Below, piece by piece: positions 1-5,942 of a stretch of DNA of 6,927 nt. The stretch covers positions 1 through 6,927 of the forward strand of contig VEPB01000522.1 in the NCBI GenBank assembly GCA_012026715.1. Direction: 5' to 3'. Position 1 is the first letter of the stretch. Every line of letters starts with the position of its first letter. The notes beneath the pieces were generated by a model. That model did no database searches, had not been told where the DNA came from, and was given only the letters and a program-made list of their open reading frames with translations. A program made the translations under genes and the position numbers. Origin of the DNA: Methylococcaceae bacterium. Lineage in GTDB: Bacteria > Pseudomonadota > Gammaproteobacteria > Methylococcales > Methylococcaceae.

Positions 1-860
1 CGCTCCGCCAGGATTTGATCGCCGTGGCTGATGGGCAGCGAGTAGTGGCCGGCGCCGGGAACCCAGTTCAGCGCCGATTTAGGCAAAGCGGCGGCCATCA
101 TTTGGGCGTGGAAAGGCGGCACCACACGGTCCGCCGTGCCATGCCACAGATCCACCGGTATTTCGATCGACTCCAGAGGGAATCCCCAGGCCCGGGAGTA
201 AAGCCGCACGTCTCGCAGTGCCGCTGCCGGTCCCTGGCGCAGGCCTTCCCGCAGGCTGGCCAGCATCAGCGCCGTCGCCCTGTGGCCGGCGAGGCTGGCG
301 CGGTCTTCCGGACAGCCGCTGAACCGCAGCGCCGCCGCTGCCAGTGCCGGCGCGTGTCGCAGCACGGTGGCGTACGGTACTCCGTAGAAAATCGGCGTCA
401 GGGCAGGGGACCGGCGGGCCAGCGCAAACGCCAGCCGGGCATAGAGACTCATGGCGGTCAGGTTTGCCGGCCGATCCAGCGGCGCCAGTCCGGCGACGAG
501 GATCACGCGATCGATCCGTTCCGCCAGCTTCCAGGCGCAGGCCAAGGTATACGGGCCGCCGCCGGATACGCCCAGCACCCCGAATCGATCCAGCCCCAGG
601 GCATCGGCCAGCTGGCGGATGTCATCCGGCCAGTCCAAGAGGCGCCGTTCCTGCTGGAAGTCGGAGCGCCCGTAGCCGGGCCGGTCCACCGCGATGACGC
701 GGATGCCCAGCCGCAGTGCCGGTGCGTGCATAAAGCCCGCCTCCAGGCGGGACGAGGGCAGGCCGTGGAAATACAGCAAGGGCCGGCCGGCGGGGTCGCC
801 GTAGCAGGCGTAGCCCAGCCGGCGGCCGTCGCGCAGCCGAATCTGGTGGGGCAGGCTCAC
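1..860 (-). CDS. Alpha/beta-fold hydrolase, 3' end cut by the window
   Basis: Predicted soluble serine hydrolase; the substrate cannot be told from sequence. 286 codons are visible, from a GTG start at 860-858 to the window edge, with no stop. Visible elements in order: an N-terminal strand region (residues 6-20), the oxyanion-hole motif FHG (31-33), DRPGYGRSD (59-67), the nucleophile elbow GVSGGG with Ser99, a helical cap-like segment (about 130-225), the acid in WHGTADRVV (Asp244) and the catalytic base in PGAGHYS (His272). The triad is complete and His272 is already passed, so probably only a few to about 30 C-terminal residues are missing. The GTG start is chosen because it overlaps the regulator stop as GTGA and places the fold start at the usual distance; no good in-frame ATG lies near the N-terminus, and the AAGG just before GTG is too close to be a normal ribosome site. 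Translation probably depends on coupling to the regulator gene. Esterase, lipase, haloperoxidase-like or C-C hydrolase activity are all possible. Confidence 0.88.
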   Translation of the reverse strand, partial: MSLPHQIRLRDGRRLGYACYGDPAGRPLLYFHGLPSSRLEAGFMHAPALRLGIRVIAVDRPGYGRSDFQQERRLLDWPDDIRQLADALGLDRFGVLGVSGGGPYTLACAWKLAERIDRVILVAGLAPLDRPANLTAMSLYARLAFALARRSPALTPIFYGVPYATVLRHAPALAAAALRFSGCPEDRASLAGHRATALMLASLREGLRQGPAAALRDVRLYSRAWGFPLESIEIPVDLWHGTADRVVPPFHAQMMAAALPKSALNWVPGAGHYSLPISHGDQILAE

Positions 861-2251
861 CCTTCGTGGACGCGGATGCCGTATTTGCGGATACGGTAAC
901 GCAGGGTCTCGCGGGTAGTGCCCAGCGCCCGCGCAGCGGCCACGATGTTGCCGCCGGTGCGCTCCACCGCCGTCTCGATGATGTAGCGGTCCATGTCGTC
1001 CAGGTTCATGCTGCCGTCCAGGGGGATGCTGAGACAGTCACCGGACGGGGCGGGAGCGCCGCTCGCCGGGGCGCGTCCGGGCAGCTGCAGCCATTGGAGG
1101 GGGAGCATCGCGCCATCGGAAAACAGCACGCAGCGCTCGATGACGTTGCGCAGTTCCCGCACATTGCCTGGCCAGTCGTGATCGCGCAATTGACGCCAGG
1201 CCTCGGCCGGGACGTTGCGGACCTGCTTGCCGGACTTGGCGTTGAATTCGGCGATGAACTGGGGTACCAACTCGTCCAGATCCTCCTTGGATTCCCGCAG
1301 CGGCGGCAGGTTGAGGCGGAACACGCTGAGGCGGTGGTACAGGTCGCTGCGGAATTCGCCCTGGCGCCCCATGACTTCCAGGTCGCGGTTGCTGGCGGCG
1401 ACGATTTGCACGTCGACCTGAATTTCCCGCTCGCCGCCCAGCCGTCGGAACTTGCGGTCCTCGATGACCTTGAGCAGTTTGGCTTGCAGTTCCAGTGGCA
1501 TCTCCCCGATCTCATCGAGAAACAGGGTGCCGCCGTCGGCCTGCTCGATCAGTCCGCGGTGGCGCGCCGAGGCGCCGGTGTAGGCGCCTGCCTCGTGGCC
1601 GAACAGTTCCGATTCCAGCAGGTCGCGCGGCAAGGCTGCGCAGTTCAGCTCGATCAGAGGGTTGGAGGATCGGGCGCCACCGTAGTGGAGGATGCGCGCC
1701 ACCAGTCCCTTGCCGGTCCCGGTTTCGCCGCCGATCACCAAGGCGCTGAAGGGGACCTGGGTGAGCTTTTCCAGCAGCGAGCGCACTTGGCCGGCGGCTG
1801 CGCTGTGGCCCAGGAAGGCTTCCGGGGTGTAGCGCCGATGGCGCTGGCTGGCCTGGTCGTAGAGGCGGCGCTGCGCCAGTGCCGAGCGGGCGGCGCTGGA
1901 CATCACCAGGTCGAGGCGGGCCAGATCGCAGGGTTTTTCCAGGAATTCGTAAGCCCCTACCCGCAGGGCCCGCACCGAATCGGGGACGCTGCCGTAGCCG
2001 GTGAGGAAGATCCATTCGGAGTAGCCCAGCTGTCCGCGCAGGTCTTCCATCAGGTCGAGGGCGTTGCCGTCCGGCAGGTTCATGTCCGACAACACCAGGT
2101 TGGGGTCGAACTGGCGGGCTTCCAGGGTTTCCCGCGCGATCGCCAGAGAGTCGACCAGTTCCACATCCCATCCCTTGCGGCGGTAGTGGCGGGACAGCTC
2201 GGCGCCGAGCAGGGTTTCGTCTTCGATGATCAGCAGGCGTCCGGTGTTCAT
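857..2251 (-). CDS. Sigma-54-dependent response regulator (NtrC/AtoC class)
   Basis: Cytoplasmic two-component activator, 464 residues, the usual length for the class. A receiver domain (about 5-120) has the acidic pair Glu10-Asp11, phospho-acceptor Asp56 in LSDMNLP, Thr84 and Lys106. An AAA+ domain (about 145-385) follows: Walker A GETGTGKG (175-182), the sigma-54 contact loop as GAYTGA (222-227) instead of the common GAFTGA, Walker B LFLDE (243-247), sensor I ASNRD (286-290), the arginine region FRSDLYHR (300-307) and WPGNVREL (360-367). After a Pro/Ala/Gly-rich linker (390-405), a Fis-type helix-turn-helix occupies about 420-460. ATG at 2251 overlaps the kinase stop as ATGA, with AGGA at 2264-2261 as ribosome site, 9 nt upstream. 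It should receive phosphate from the adjacent kinase, assemble at upstream sites and remodel sigma-54 polymerase by ATP hydrolysis. The likely target is the -24/-12 element before the SulP gene, which is an inference. All key residues are present, so it should be active. Confidence 0.96.
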   Translation of the reverse strand: MNTGRLLIIEDETLLGAELSRHYRRKGWDVELVDSLAIARETLEARQFDPNLVLSDMNLPDGNALDLMEDLRGQLGYSEWIFLTGYGSVPDSVRALRVGAYEFLEKPCDLARLDLVMSSAARSALAQRRLYDQASQRHRRYTPEAFLGHSAAAGQVRSLLEKLTQVPFSALVIGGETGTGKGLVARILHYGGARSSNPLIELNCAALPRDLLESELFGHEAGAYTGASARHRGLIEQADGGTLFLDEIGEMPLELQAKLLKVIEDRKFRRLGGEREIQVDVQIVAASNRDLEVMGRQGEFRSDLYHRLSVFRLNLPPLRESKEDLDELVPQFIAEFNAKSGKQVRNVPAEAWRQLRDHDWPGNVRELRNVIERCVLFSDGAMLPLQWLQLPGRAPASGAPAPSGDCLSIPLDGSMNLDDMDRYIIETAVERTGGNIVAAARALGTTRETLRYRIRKYGIRVHEG

Positions 2252-3699
2252 GCGCTACCGTCCTGAATCGGCAAAATCAGTTCGACCCTGGCGCCGGTGG
2301 GTTCACGGTTGCTCAGGCGTATCTTTCCGCCCCATTCGCGCACGAAGCGCTGCACCATGGCCAGTCCCAAGCCGGTGCCGCGGGTGCGGCCGCTGGCGAA
2401 GCTGCGGATGCCGCTGGCCAGCATCTCCGCCGAGAAACCTGGGCCGTCGTCGGCCACTTCCAGCTGGAGTTGACCGGCTTCGCGACTGGCGCTGACGATG
2501 ATCCGGCCGGGCCTGTCGTCGAGCGCCTGGGCGGCGTTGAGGATCAGGTTCAGCAGGACCTGGCGCAGGCTGGGCTCCGGCAAATGGCACTGGAGATCGG
2601 CGGGGATGCGCTGCTCCATCTGGATATGGCTCGGAATCTGATAGCGGGTGAGCGACAGCAGTTCGTACACCAGCTTGGCAAGGTTGAACTCCGTTGCCGG
2701 TACCGGGGTCTGCTTGCCCTGCTCGAGCAATTCGTTGAGCAGGCGCGCCATGCGCTGCAATTCGGCGCCGATCAGGTCCAGTCGTTGTCCCTGCTCGAGG
2801 TCGCCGATCTCCTCCCGCAGGTTGGCGCAGCTCATTTGAATGCCGGCCAGGGGATTGCGCAACTCGTGGGCCAGGCTCGCGGCCAGTTCGCCCACCGCCG
2901 CGAGGCGCTCCGCGGTCGCCAGGCTACGCTGCTGCTCGAGGAGCGCTTCGGTGGCCGAGCGGACTTCGGCCTCCAACGACTGGGCATGGAGCCGCTTGGC
3001 TTCCTCCAGTTCCGCCAGATGCGCCACCATCAGGTTGTAACTGTTGAACACCGGCAACAGCAGTGGATCGATGCGGCGGGTCTCGATGGGGCTGAAGTCT
3101 TCCTTGGCCAGGTTCAGCAGCAGCAGCTTGAGATCGTGCAAGGGCGTGAGGATGCGGCTGCGCACGAAGAGCACCGTCAGCAAAACGATGACCAGCAGTA
3201 TGCCGGTGGCCAGTTCCAATTCCGCCAGGGTATCGCGGCTGATGCCTTCCAGTTCGGCTTCGCGCCGGTCGGTCTCGGCATCGAGCACCGAGTGCATGGT
3301 CCGGATCGCCTTGAACAGTTCCTTTTGGCCGCTGTCGTCGGTGCTGCTGATTGCGCGTTGCATCGACTCTTCCACCTGCAGCAACCGGCCCGGCGTATCC
3401 GGCAGGAAATGGGCGTCGCCCTTGGCCAGATTACGTAATTGTTCGGCCACCCGCTGCACCTGATGCGGCTCGCTGCGGGTTTCCCCCGACAGCAGTTCTA
3501 CCAACAGATACTGCAGATCCAGGCCGGTCTGCTGAATCTGGTGAGAGTAGGCGACGTAGGCCTGCACCGTGTCCAGCCGCTTGAGGTTGCGCCAGATCAT
3601 GCCGCCCAGGATGGCCAGAATCAGCATCACTAAAGCAAGCAGGCCCAAGCCCCGGGTCAGGGCGCGGCGGTCGAGCAGGGTTTGCGAGGAGGTCCGCAT
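2248..3699 (-). CDS. Membrane sensor histidine kinase, partner of the sigma-54 regulator
   Basis: Inner-membrane sensor kinase, 483 residues from ATG 3699. TM1 lies at about 17-36, then a mostly helical extracytoplasmic region of about 125 residues with no recognisable ligand fold. TM2 lies at about 162-180, then HAMP (about 181-232) and a coiled coil (about 228-262). HisKA carries the H-box LAHELRNP with His278. The HATPase_c domain has the N-box (Asn384, Asn388), G1 DDGPG (417-421), an F-box-like SFASGRTR and G2 GTGLGLA (441-447). There is no PAS domain, so the signal is probably read outside the cell or in the membrane. The H-box and G2 resemble NtrB-like kinases paired with sigma-54 activators. 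An in-frame start at 3885 is unlikely because it would overlap the SulP end by over 100 bp with non-kinase-like sequence; ATG 3699 places charged residues directly before TM1. ATG 3738 is an alternative. No clear ribosome site precedes ATG 3699. The stop overlaps the regulator start (ATGA), so the pair is cotranslated. Confidence 0.94.
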   Translation of the reverse strand: MRTSSQTLLDRRALTRGLGLLALVMLILAILGGMIWRNLKRLDTVQAYVAYSHQIQQTGLDLQYLLVELLSGETRSEPHQVQRVAEQLRNLAKGDAHFLPDTPGRLLQVEESMQRAISSTDDSGQKELFKAIRTMHSVLDAETDRREAELEGISRDTLAELELATGILLVIVLLTVLFVRSRILTPLHDLKLLLLNLAKEDFSPIETRRIDPLLLPVFNSYNLMVAHLAELEEAKRLHAQSLEAEVRSATEALLEQQRSLATAERLAAVGELAASLAHELRNPLAGIQMSCANLREEIGDLEQGQRLDLIGAELQRMARLLNELLEQGKQTPVPATEFNLAKLVYELLSLTRYQIPSHIQMEQRIPADLQCHLPEPSLRQVLLNLILNAAQALDDRPGRIIVSASREAGQLQLEVADDGPGFSAEMLASGIRSFASGRTRGTGLGLAMVQRFVREWGGKIRLSNREPTGARVELILPIQDGSA

Positions 3700-3708
3700 G
3701 GCGGTGCG

Positions 3709-3714
3709 ATTATA
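3709..3714 (-). promoter_or_regulatory. Possible -10 element before the kinase gene
   Basis: Read on the minus strand this is a perfect TATAAT, 10 nt before the chosen kinase ATG at 3699. The hexamer 17 bp further upstream (3737-3732, TGGGGA) is a poor -35 and there is no TGn extension. A transcript from here would start almost at the ATG and be nearly leaderless. It may be an internal constitutive promoter that keeps the kinase and regulator supplied, or chance in the 70-bp gap after the SulP gene. Confidence 0.25.
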
Positions 3715-3769
3715 GCCGCCCGCCACGCCGATCCCCATCGCGATGCTCAACCGGGCTGACCGGACCGTT

Positions 3770-5458
3770 TCAGGATCTGGAAAACTCCAGGATTTCGCCG
3801 CGAGGCCCACCGCCGTTGGCCATAACGGCCCGCTTACGCGCGGCGAGGGGGTGGCCGGACGCCGCTTGGTGTTGCTCCAGCCCATGGATTTCCGCCTTGC
3901 CGCCGCGCCGCTCGTAGTCTTCGCAATAGTGATGGATGAACTCCATCACCGTATGGTCGATGGTCTCGGTTTCCGACAGGTCGAACATCACGGTCCGGCC
4001 TTCCGGCAGCGCCGACAGCTCACTCTTGAGGGACAGGAAGTTGGCGAAGAAGGCGGCGCCGTCCACCCGCACCCGGTAAATACCCGGTTCCTCTTCCTCG
4101 ATTTCGAAATAGAGCTTGAGCACCTCGTGCCAGTTGACGCTGCGCAGCACATGCACCAGGAATTCCGCCAGCATGCCGATGGCCACCCCGATCAACAGGT
4201 CGGTGGCCAGCACCCCGATGATGGTGATGACGAACACGGCCAACTGCTCCTTGCCCACCGCCAGGGTCTTGGCGAATTCCCTCGGTGCCGCCAAACGGTA
4301 GCCGGTGAACACCAGCAAGGCAGCCAGAGCCGCCAGCGGAATTTCGTGGATCAGGCGCGGAAACAGGGCGACGAAGATCAGCAGGAAGGCGCCGTGAAAG
4401 AAGTTGGCCCAGCCGGTGCGGGCGCCGTTGTTGATGTTGGCGGAGCTGCGGACGATCTCCGCGATCATCGGTAGGCCGCCCACCATGCCGGCCACGGTGT
4501 TGCCGATGCCCACGGCGGTCAGGTCACGGTTGAGGTCGGAATAGCGCTTGTAGGGATCGAGCTTGTCCACCGCCGCTGCGCTGATCAGGCTTTCCAGGCT
4601 GCCCACCAGGCAGATGGTGATGACGTGTTCCCAGAACGCCAGTTCGCTGATCCTGCCGAAGTCGGGGAAGGTGAAACCGGCCAGGAAGTTCTCCGGAATG
4701 GCCACCAGAAAGCGCGGACCGATGGTGTATTCGTGGTGCGGCAGGATGGGGTCGTTGGGCAGGAACATGTAGATGTGCTCGTGCTCCAGGTCGAAGTATT
4801 CACCCAGCATCACGCCCAGGACCACCACCAGGATGGGGGCCGGGATCATCTTCAGATAGCGGTTCTTCAGCAGGTTCCAAATCACCATGATGAGCAGGCC
4901 CAACCCGCCGATGGCCGCCACTTCCGGATTCAGCTCCATCAGGCTGTGGGGGATTTCGCCGATGGTGCCGAACAGGGTCTTGGCTTCCGGTCTGACGCCT
5001 ACCAGGGTATGGATTTGCTTGGACATGATGATGATGCCAATGGCCGCCAGCATGCCGTGCACCACCGAAGACGGAAAGAAGGCGCTAAGCTTGCCGGCCT
5101 TGAAAATTCCCAGCAAGGTCTGGATCACGCTGGCGCAGACGATGGCGGCCAGGGTGTACCGGTAGCCCGCCATCGCATCCCCGCCCCCCAAATCCTGCAC
5201 GGCTTCCAGGATGACGACGATAAGGCCGGCGGCGGGTCCGGTGATGGTGACGAATGACCCATTAACGCGGGAAACCACAATGCCGCCGATGATGGCCGTG
5301 ATGATGCCGGCCATGGGAGGTACCCCTGAAGCCATGGAGATGCCCAGGCATAAAGGCAGTGCGATGAGGAACACCAGAAACCCGGACATGACGTCGGCGG
5401 TCCAGTTTTCGGCGAGTCCGGCAAGTCCGGTCTTGGGCAAATTCGGCACGGCAGACAT
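3770..5458 (-). CDS. SulP-family inorganic anion transporter with C-terminal STAS domain
   Basis: Inner-membrane secondary transporter or channel-like permease of the SulP/SLC26 family, 562 residues, full family length. Sequence signs: the N-terminal signature LIALPLCLGISMASGVPPMAG (about 31-51), the conserved SFVTITGPAAG (68-78), the central SLESLISAAAVDKLD (287-301), the GGLPMIAEIVRSSAN segment (327-341) followed by NNGARTG, and about 10-14 hydrophobic segments up to residue 437. A cytoplasmic STAS domain follows (about 455-545, with MFDLSETETIDHTVMEF). The family carries sulfate, bicarbonate or other anions; many bacterial members of this type are thought to be bicarbonate carriers linked to carbonic anhydrase, but none is in view, so the substrate is open. 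ATG 5458 is preceded by GAGG at 5467-5464, spaced 5 nt. A sigma-54-like promoter ends about 40 bp upstream. The kinase, regulator and hydrolase genes follow with a 70-bp gap and no obvious terminator, so SulP probably leads the operon. Confidence 0.94.
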   Translation of the reverse strand: MSAVPNLPKTGLAGLAENWTADVMSGFLVFLIALPLCLGISMASGVPPMAGIITAIIGGIVVSRVNGSFVTITGPAAGLIVVILEAVQDLGGGDAMAGYRYTLAAIVCASVIQTLLGIFKAGKLSAFFPSSVVHGMLAAIGIIIMSKQIHTLVGVRPEAKTLFGTIGEIPHSLMELNPEVAAIGGLGLLIMVIWNLLKNRYLKMIPAPILVVVLGVMLGEYFDLEHEHIYMFLPNDPILPHHEYTIGPRFLVAIPENFLAGFTFPDFGRISELAFWEHVITICLVGSLESLISAAAVDKLDPYKRYSDLNRDLTAVGIGNTVAGMVGGLPMIAEIVRSSANINNGARTGWANFFHGAFLLIFVALFPRLIHEIPLAALAALLVFTGYRLAAPREFAKTLAVGKEQLAVFVITIIGVLATDLLIGVAIGMLAEFLVHVLRSVNWHEVLKLYFEIEEEEPGIYRVRVDGAAFFANFLSLKSELSALPEGRTVMFDLSETETIDHTVMEFIHHYCEDYERRGGKAEIHGLEQHQAASGHPLAARKRAVMANGGGPRGEILEFSRS

Positions 5459-5496
5459 GGCAACCTCGGAAGCAATCGAACAACTTCCGCAGACGA

Positions 5497-5512
5497 AGCA
5501 GAAGCCGTGCCA
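5497..5512 (-). promoter_or_regulatory. Sigma-54 (-24/-12) promoter for the SulP operon
   Basis: On the minus strand 5512-5497 reads TGGCACGGCTTCTGCT. Against the consensus TGGCACG-N4-TTGCW every defined position matches except one (C for the first T of the -12 box), and the GG-to-GC spacing is exactly 10 nt. The expected start site is near 5487, leaving a leader of about 28 nt with GAGG correctly placed before ATG 5458. The same operon encodes a sigma-54 activator. Motif match and position are seen in the sequence; activity is inferred. Confidence 0.75.
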
Positions 5513-5597
5513 GTTGAATTCAGGCAGCCAAATCGCCAGCTCGCAGGGCGGTTGCTCTTTGCCACCGTGCTAAAGGTGGGCGTTGCCGTGGGGGCAA

Positions 5598-5624
5598 TCA
5601 ACCGGGAGTGGTTGAAACCAACCA
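5598..5624. promoter_or_regulatory. Clustered CAACC/GGTTG dyads, candidate activator sites
   Basis: Two overlapping perfect inverted repeats share an arm: TCAACC-N6-GGTTGA (5598-5615) and TGGTTG-AAAC-CAACCA (5609-5624). Half-site centres are about 9-11 bp apart, close to one helical turn. The cluster is centred about 100 bp upstream of the -24 element, a usual distance for enhancer sites of sigma-54 activators. Binding by the regulator encoded at 857-2251 is inferred; another regulator could bind here. Confidence 0.4.
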
Positions 5625-5632
5625 GTGCCATC

Positions 5633-5661
5633 TTGGGGCGGGCCGGCAAGGCTCGCCCCAA
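5633..5661. repeat. Strong GC-rich inverted repeat (12-bp stem, 5-nt loop)
   Basis: TTGGGGCGGGCC (5633-5644) pairs with GGCTCGCCCCAA (5650-5661) around the loop GGCAA, with a single G-T wobble. There is no T-run on either strand, so it is not a classical intrinsic terminator. It lies about 120-150 bp upstream of the -24 element and beside the CAACC/GGTTG cluster. It could be a REP-type intergenic repeat or a structural or binding element. Confidence 0.6.
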
Positions 5662-5870
5662 CAAAGGGCTGCTCGGCTAGCCGGTACACGGTAATTCATG
5701 GGAGGACAGAGAAAAGGGCAATGGGCCTGACGCATCTGGGGCCCTGTCGCAAGTCGCTGCCGCGGCGCCTGTCTGGGGTGCTGGACAGAGTAGGGCGTGA
5801 GGTGTCGGGCAACGCGCGGAAAAGATGTGGCCGTGGCCGCCGTCTGATCGCTTTAGATCAGCACCGCGAG

Positions 5871-5912
5871 GCGGGGAGCAAAGTGAGGGCTTGGTGACGA
5901 TTTGCTCCCCGC
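5871..5912. repeat. Perfect 12-bp inverted repeat with 18-nt loop
   Basis: GCGGGGAGCAAA (5871-5882) and TTTGCTCCCCGC (5901-5912) are exact reverse complements. The right arm also pairs with a third copy of the core at 5923-5930, so the two hairpins exclude each other. No T-run follows on either strand. The pattern suggests a dispersed intergenic repeat or a structured transcript end for the deacetylase unit. Confidence 0.6.
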
Positions 5913-5930
5913 TTGCAGGCGAGGGGAGCA
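5903..5930 (-). terminator. Terminator-like hairpin after the deacetylase gene
   Basis: On the minus strand a stem begins 12 nt after the TAA stop at 5945-5943. The arms are TGCTCCCC and GGGGAGCA (8 bp), extended by two G-C pairs past a 2-nt bulge, with a 6-nt loop. It is followed by AAATCG rather than a U-tract, so it would be a weak intrinsic terminator, a 3'-end stabiliser, or simply part of the repeat at 5871-5912. Confidence 0.4.
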
Positions 5931-5942
5931 CAGTGGGGGATC

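Larger units (their letters stand above)
5459..5942. other. 484-bp intergenic region, non-coding, rich in dyads
   Basis: No convincing gene lies here. Frames at 5677-5931 (minus), 5625-5897 (plus) and 5125-5664 (minus) give low-complexity or out-of-frame translations with no family likeness. Besides the elements listed separately, I see CCACC/GGTGG arms at 5562-5566 and 5575-5579, a perfect CTGATC/GATCAG dyad at 5844-5861 (6-nt loop), and four scattered GACAG/CTGTC pentamers (5705-5709, 5744-5748, 5769-5773, 5784-5788). Two of the pentamers sit in direct repeats of GGACAGAG (5704-5711 and 5783-5790). The part nearest SulP looks regulatory; the part nearest the deacetylase looks like repeat or terminator sequence. 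The middle (about 5662-5840) is unexplained. Confidence 0.7.

Noticed and set aside
15..899. Plus-strand open frame of 294 codons
   Set aside because: Antisense to the hydrolase, which has a full catalytic triad. The translation is Arg/Gln/Gly-rich with no family likeness.
866..2266. Plus-strand open frame of 466 codons
   Set aside because: It lies almost exactly antisense to the regulator gene, whose every family motif is intact. The translation shows no domain; long antisense frames are common at this GC content.
2470..3438. Plus-strand open frame of 322 codons
   Set aside because: Antisense shadow of the histidine kinase; Gln/Val/Leu-rich with no domain.
3700..3885. 62-residue N-terminal extension of the kinase from ATG 3885
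   Set aside because: It would overlap the SulP 3' end by 116 bp, has no kinase or signal features, and would place TM1 unusually far from the N-terminus.
3743..4474. Plus-strand open frame of 243 codons
   Set aside because: Antisense to the SulP STAS domain and the last membrane helices; no recognisable protein.
5125..5664. Minus-strand 179-codon frame overlapping the SulP N-terminus
   Set aside because: Out of frame with SulP over its 5' end; the SulP frame carries the signatures, and this one runs through the promoter region.
5844..5861. CTGATC/GATCAG dyad as an operator
   Set aside because: A perfect but short 6-bp dyad far from any start codon, with no second copy seen; likely chance.
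5677..5931. Minus-strand 84-codon frame in the intergenic region
   Set aside because: It runs through the inverted repeats and reads as Pro/Ser-rich sequence typical of translated intergenic repeats; no ribosome site or family.
5459..5942. CRISPR array, tRNA or small structured RNA in the gap
   Set aside because: No regularly spaced direct repeats, and no cloverleaf or T-loop signature found; only isolated dyads.
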